NCBI GenBank assembly: GCA_019322535.1
Contig: JAHWIM010000016.1
Location: 1 to 17,261 of the forward strand
Reading direction: 5' to 3'
Length of the DNA: 17,261 bases
DNA from: Candidatus Woesearchaeota archaeon
GTDB lineage: Archaea > Nanobdellota > Nanobdellia > Woesearchaeales > WJKL01
Shown here: piece after piece, positions 14,898-17,261 of the stretch
Layout: each line of letters begins with the position of its first letter
Position numbering within the stretch: the first letter of the stretch is position 1
Notes under the pieces: model-generated
Told to the model about the DNA's origin: nothing
Databases searched by the model: none
The model's input: the letters and a program-made list of their open reading frames with translations, nothing else
Made by a program: the position numbers and the translations under genes

Positions 14898-14905
14898 TTT
14901 ATATA
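14898..14905 (-). promoter_or_regulatory. TATA box of the six-gene glycosylation operon
   Basis: TATATAAA on the minus strand is centred 26-27 bases before ATG 14874. No comparable element with that spacing was seen for the five downstream genes, which overlap or lie within 11 bases of each other, so this is the likely single main promoter down to about 6574. Confidence 0.7.
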
Positions 14906-14917
14906 TGTTTAGCAAAA

Positions 14918-14927
14918 TTTAAAAAAG
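14918..14927 (+). promoter_or_regulatory. TATA-like box of radB
   Basis: TTTAAAAAAG on the plus strand is centred about 26 bases before the ATG at 14949. It supports that start over an upstream TTG at 14943, and lies in the same 74-base divergent region as the glycosylation operon promoter. Confidence 0.5.
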
Positions 14928-14948
14928 AGTTTTTATTTTGGTTTGTTT

Positions 14949-15620
14949 ATGAAGATAGAAACAGGAAGTTCTTTGCTTGATGATTTGTTAGATGGAGGAT
15001 ATGAAAAGGATATAGTCAGCACTATTTATGGTCCTGCTGGCTCTGGAAAAACTCTTTTGTGCTTATTGGCTTTGTTGAAGATTGCTGGAGAAGGTAAAAA
15101 GATAATTTATATAGATACTGAGGGTGGTTTTTCTGTTGAAAGATTGAAGCAGTTGAATAATGATTATAAGAAGATTTTAGATAATGTTTTGTTTTTAAGG
15201 CCAACAACATTTAAAGAGCAAAAAGAGTCTTTTGAAAGATTGAAAGAGGTTATCAATGAAAAGATTGGGCTGATTATTATAGATACTGTTTCTATGCTTT
15301 ATAGACTAGAATTAGGAAAGAATGAAGATGTTTATGGAGTTAACAAGGAATTAGGACAGCAATTAGGTTACTTAAATGAGATTGTAAGAAAAAAGAATAT
15401 TCCTGTCTTGATAACAAACCAAGTTTATGCTGATTTTGCGAAAAAGAACGGTGTGAAAATAGTTGGCGGAGATTTGTTAAAGTATGGAAGTAAATGCATG
15501 ATTGAATTGCAGAATGGTCATCAGGGTGTAAGGAAAGCTATTCTAAGAAAACATAGAAGTATTGCAGAAGAGAAAGAAGTTATGTTTAGAATTGTTGAAA
15601 AAGGGATAGAGAAAGTGTAA
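14949..15620 (+). CDS. radB: DNA repair and recombination protein RadB
   Basis: RadB is a RecA-family paralogue of archaeal RadA that helps homologous recombination and repair. This 223-residue protein has the compact RadB form, a lone ATPase core without RadA's N-terminal helix-hairpin-helix domain. Walker A is GPAGSGKT at 28-35. Walker B is LIIID at 108-112, followed by Thr-Val-Ser. The segment PVLITNQVY at 152-160 and a basic stretch near RKHRS (200-204) match the family C-terminal half. The length is normal. I start at ATG 14949 because the TATA-like element at 14918-14927 is 26 bases away; a TTG at 14943 would add two residues. RadB occurs in Euryarchaeota and many DPANN but not in Crenarchaeota, which helps place the organism. 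Its stop touches the stop of rpsB on the other strand. Confidence 0.92.
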   Translation: MKIETGSSLLDDLLDGGYEKDIVSTIYGPAGSGKTLLCLLALLKIAGEGKKIIYIDTEGGFSVERLKQLNNDYKKILDNVLFLRPTTFKEQKESFERLKEVINEKIGLIIIDTVSMLYRLELGKNEDVYGVNKELGQQLGYLNEIVRKKNIPVLITNQVYADFAKKNGVKIVGGDLLKYGSKCMIELQNGHQGVRKAILRKHRSIAEEKEVMFRIVEKGIEKV

Positions 15621-16220
15621 TTATTCTTCTGTAAAATCATCAATTTTTGCTTTAAATTCTGCATCTGATTTTATTAAGCCACGCTTTTTCATATATTCTT
15701 TTGTTAGGATATAAAATAATAGACCTAGTGATTTTTTTCCTTTATTATTGCAAGGAACTACTAAATCAATATTGTTTGTTTGGTTGTTTGTGTCGCATAG
15801 AGCAATTACGGGTATTCCTATTTTTAGAGCATCATTTATTGCATTTCTGTCTGGCCATGAGTCTGTGACTAAGATAATTTTTGCTTCAATAAAATTCTCT
15901 AGATTTGGGTTTGTTAATATTCCTGGAGGATATCTTCCTGCGAAAACTTTTGCTTCTGTAAGTTTGCCAAACATTTTAACTGCTTTCCATCCATTTTCTC
16001 TTCTGCTAACTATTAGAATGTCTTCTGGTTGATATTGTGCAAGCATATTTGCAGCAATTTCTATTCTCTCATTTATTTTTTGCAGATTTAGAACTGATAA
16101 GCCGTCTGGTCTGGTCTTATAAATAAATTGATCCATATACTTTGTTCTGAATTTTGTTCCTATCTGAATGCCTGCTTTAAGGTAGACGTCCTGCGGAACT
16201 AGGAATTTTTGTTCTGTCAT
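15621..16220 (-). CDS. rpsB: 30S ribosomal protein S2 (uS2)
   Basis: This is ribosomal protein uS2, 199 residues, the usual archaeal size without the long eukaryotic tail. Family features are clear: YLKAGIQIGTKFRTKYMDQF (14-33), then PDGLSVLNLQKINERI, the GRYPPGILTNP segment near residue 94, VTDSWPDRNAINDALKIGIP, and the LCDTNN and IDLVVPCNNKGKKS motifs near the C-terminal side. It sits on the small subunit body near bS1/uS5 territory and helps mRNA binding. It is a single gene here, outside the rps9-rpoN-rpoK-rps2 cluster common in archaea. A TATA box at 16246-16254 gives a leader of only a few bases. A GC-rich unexplained stretch lies just upstream. It converges on radB with no spacer. Confidence 0.96.
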   Translation of the reverse strand: MTEQKFLVPQDVYLKAGIQIGTKFRTKYMDQFIYKTRPDGLSVLNLQKINERIEIAANMLAQYQPEDILIVSRRENGWKAVKMFGKLTEAKVFAGRYPPGILTNPNLENFIEAKIILVTDSWPDRNAINDALKIGIPVIALCDTNNQTNNIDLVVPCNNKGKKSLGLLFYILTKEYMKKRGLIKSDAEFKAKIDDFTEE

Positions 16221-16245
16221 TTTTACTTAATAATTTTTCCTGTGT

Positions 16246-16254
16246 GTTTTTATA
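16246..16254 (-). promoter_or_regulatory. TATA box of rpsB
   Basis: TATAAAAAC on the minus strand is centred near 16250 and predicts a start at about 16224, four bases before the rpsB ATG at 16220. Confidence 0.55.
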
Positions 16255-16303
16255 ACCTCAACACAGATTTTGCAAGTTCTCAGCGCGGAACTCACATTTG
16301 GTT
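16254..16303 (-). other. GC-rich island, possible small RNA or rpsB leader
   Basis: Between rpsB and thpR about 50 bases reach about 45% GC by hand count, against a quarter or so on either side. In strongly AT-rich archaea such islands often mark structured RNAs. It can fold into a hairpin, AGTTC at 16275-16279 with GAACT at 16288-16292 and an eight-base loop, closed outside by AACC at 16254-16257 with GGTT at 16300-16303. On the minus strand a TATA-like element at 16325-16336 would start a transcript near 16304, exactly at the island's edge. No reading frame of useful length is present. The strand is uncertain and the call is tentative. Confidence 0.25.
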
Positions 16304-16324
16304 TTAAGATAAGAATTTATATCT

Positions 16325-16336
16325 TATTTATAAAAG
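16325..16336 (-). promoter_or_regulatory. TATA-like element with no assigned gene
   Basis: The minus strand reads CTTTTATAAATA, centred near 16330, predicting a start near 16304. No protein gene begins there; rpsB has its own closer box. It may serve the GC-rich island or a longer rpsB leader. It could also be a chance AT-rich string. Confidence 0.3.
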
Positions 16337-16394
16337 TTACGAAAATTGAATATTTTCTAACCTTGAAAAACTAGGTTTTTCATTGGTTGTGTTT

Positions 16395-16925
16395 TTATTG
16401 AGAAACAGCTGTGAATGTTTTGATATCTTCATAAACAGGTCCTTCACTAGTTAATTCTGATTTGATTAATTTGAATTCTTTTACTTCAAATTCTTTTTGT
16501 TCAAATTTGATTTGTTTTAGTTTTTCTATGAAGTTTTGTTTTTCTTCTTGTTTTATGAATTTGATTCTTGCTAATGTTATATGAGGATGGAAATCAAAGT
16601 CTTTTTTGAAATTAAAAGATTCTAATGATTTTTCTATATCTTGTTGTAATTTTTTTAAATCATTATTGTCTTCTAAACCTAACCAAACAACTTTTATATA
16701 GTTTTCAGAAGGAAAAACGCCAATATGTGTTGTTTTTAGTTTAAAAGGTTTGAATTTGATATTTTCTATTGCTTTTGTAATTTCTTGCTGTTTATCTATT
16801 TCTCCTAAGAATTTTAAAGTTAAATGATATGTTTTTGGATATGTTGCTTTTGTTTCTGGTATTTGTTCTTGTATTTTTTTAAAGTAGTCTTCTTGGTCTA
16901 GATCAATTGCAACAAATAATCTCAT
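16395..16925 (-). CDS. thpR: RNA 2',3'-cyclic phosphodiesterase (2'-5' RNA ligase family)
   Basis: This 176-residue protein is a LigT/ThpR member of the 2H phosphoesterase superfamily. It has both His-x-Thr-x catalytic motifs, HLTL at 34-37 and HITL at 115-118, and the N-terminal RLFVAIDL strand (2-9). Both histidines are present, so it should be active. Members hydrolyse 2',3'-cyclic phosphate ends of RNA to 2'-phosphate and can join some tRNA halves through a 2'-5' bond in vitro; they are thought to act on RNA processing or repair intermediates. The length is typical. A TATA box at 16948-16956 lies 26-27 bases before the ATG, indicating a leaderless single-gene transcript. The neighbouring truncated acidic-tail gene is on the same strand, 64 bases away. 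Confidence 0.94.
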   Translation of the reverse strand: MRLFVAIDLDQEDYFKKIQEQIPETKATYPKTYHLTLKFLGEIDKQQEITKAIENIKFKPFKLKTTHIGVFPSENYIKVVWLGLEDNNDLKKLQQDIEKSLESFNFKKDFDFHPHITLARIKFIKQEEKQNFIEKLKQIKFEQKEFEVKEFKLIKSELTSEGPVYEDIKTFTAVSQ

Positions 16926-16947
16926 AGAGAAAAGATATAGATTTAGC

Positions 16948-16956
16948 TATATAAAA
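16948..16956 (-). promoter_or_regulatory. TATA box of thpR
   Basis: TTTTATATA on the minus strand is centred about 26-27 bases from the ATG at 16925. Confidence 0.65.
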
Positions 16957-16989
16957 TTAACTTAAAAAAAATAAAAAAGAAAAAATAAC

Positions 16990-17160
16990 TTACTCGTTCA
17001 ATTCTTCACCAAAATTTTCAGTATCTTCTACTGGTTTTTTTGGTTTTTCTTCAGATTTTTCAGAAACAGGCTCTTTAGCTTCTGCTTCTGGCTTTGTTTC
17101 TTCAGTTGGTTGTTCTTCTGTTGATTCTTCTTCTTTTTTCTCTGCTGCTGCTCCTACTCC
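16990..17160 (-). CDS. C-terminal acidic tail of a protein truncated by the window end
   Basis: Reading the minus strand to a TAA at 16990-16992 gives about 57 residues that end GEELNE. The segment is a low-complexity tail rich in Glu, Lys, Pro, Ser and Thr, with GVGAAAEKKEEE at its N-terminal side. Such tails occur on several archaeal ribosomal and chaperone-like proteins, but the folded part is missing and I cannot name it. The frame hits a stop (TGA, complement of 17167-17169) as soon as the sequence enters the GC-richer end of the window. So the break is probably a sequence junction and not the true start of the gene. Confidence 0.7.
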   Translation of the reverse strand, partial: GVGAAAEKKEEESTEEQPTEETKPEAEAKEPVSEKSEEKPKKPVEDTENFGEELNE

Positions 17161-17261
17161 TTCCGCTCAGCCTACGGCATGGGAATTAACATAGCAGGTG
17201 AATATTCCGGCAACCTCAGCAATAGCGGTGAAAAGATCATCCTTCAACTGCCCCAGCCCCT
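17161..17261 (+). CDS. Fragment resembling a bacterial lamin-tail domain (foreign or chimeric end)
   Basis: The plus strand from 17161 translates without a stop to the window edge, starting FRSAYGMGINIAGEYSG and continuing NLSNSGEKIIL. The G-E-Y-S-G-x-L-S-N-S-G-E-x-I-x-L pattern is characteristic of lamin-tail (LTD) domains in secreted bacterial proteins, for example of Verrucomicrobia and Planctomycetes. Its base composition is about half GC, unlike the rest of the window. It has no start codon or promoter in the archaeal sequence before it; in-frame upstream codons read into the antisense of the acidic-tail gene and then a stop. This is most simply the middle of a bacterial gene joined to the archaeal contig by error. 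Confidence 0.65.

Noticed and set aside
14943..14948. TTG as the radB start
   Set aside because: The ATG six bases later fits the TATA spacing and the usual RadB N terminus better.
16254..16303. Box C/D guide RNA reading of the GC-rich island
   Set aside because: The minus strand has one CTGA and a poor GTGTTGA, but no matching C and final D boxes at the right spacing, so I left it as an unspecified island.
16361..16382. Hairpin AACCT/AGGTT followed by T residues as an intrinsic terminator on the plus strand
   Set aside because: The stem is only five AT/GC-mixed pairs, no plus-strand gene ends there, and archaea mostly terminate at plain U-tracts.
17040..17150. Short repeats of TTC/TCT triplets as a regulatory repeat or CRISPR-like array
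   Set aside because: They are the complement of Glu/Lys codons in the acidic protein tail, with no spacers and no fixed unit.

Overview
The window is AT-rich (roughly 28% GC by eye) and archaeal. It carries a 5S rRNA gene, a truncated NFACT/Rqc2-type protein, an AK6/Fap7-type kinase, MBF1, RadB, ribosomal protein uS2 and a 2'-5' RNA ligase-like phosphodiesterase. Most start codons lie about 26 bases from a TATA box, as expected for leaderless archaeal transcripts. RadB argues for a euryarchaeal or DPANN lineage. Short genes, zero-gap gene ends and membrane proteins with degenerate thioredoxin folds make a DPANN-like archaeon (Woesearchaeota/Pacearchaeota type) my best guess; this is inference.

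Layout: (1) 74-1780: 5S rRNA meets the NFACT gene tail to tail, and the kinase gene lies just upstream of NFACT on the same strand. (2) 1823-5550, minus strand: a membrane-anchored winged-helix regulator, a small lipoprotein, an ABC ATPase and an ABC-2 permease with a long coiled-coil ectodomain. (3) 5654-6573, plus strand: YjbQ/UPF0047 and archaeal MBF1. (4) 6574-14874, minus strand: a six-gene operon from one visible promoter. In transcription order it encodes two STT3-like GT-C membrane proteins, a processive-type GT2 glycosyltransferase, two paralogous membrane-tethered thioredoxin-fold proteins without CxxC (one with about 470 extra residues of unknown type), and a PMT/ArnT-like GT-C protein. 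(5) 14949-16925: RadB on the plus strand, then uS2 and the ThpR/LigT-type protein on the minus strand. (6) 16990 to about 17160: the acidic C-terminal tail of a minus-strand gene cut off by the window end.

The last ~100 bases (about 17161-17261) are GC-richer and encode, on the plus strand, a fragment resembling a bacterial lamin-tail domain. This breaks the archaeal gene and looks like a chimeric contig end.

The operon in region 4 is the best candidate for an undescribed system. It pairs STT3-like and PMT-like membrane glycosyltransferases with membrane-tethered thioredoxin-fold proteins, which recalls the eukaryotic oligosaccharyltransferase and its Ost3/Ost6 thioredoxin-fold subunit. Here, however, the redox cysteines are gone and the STT3 WWDYG motif is not recognisable, so a surface glycan or glycoprotein assembly machine of a different kind is the more careful reading.
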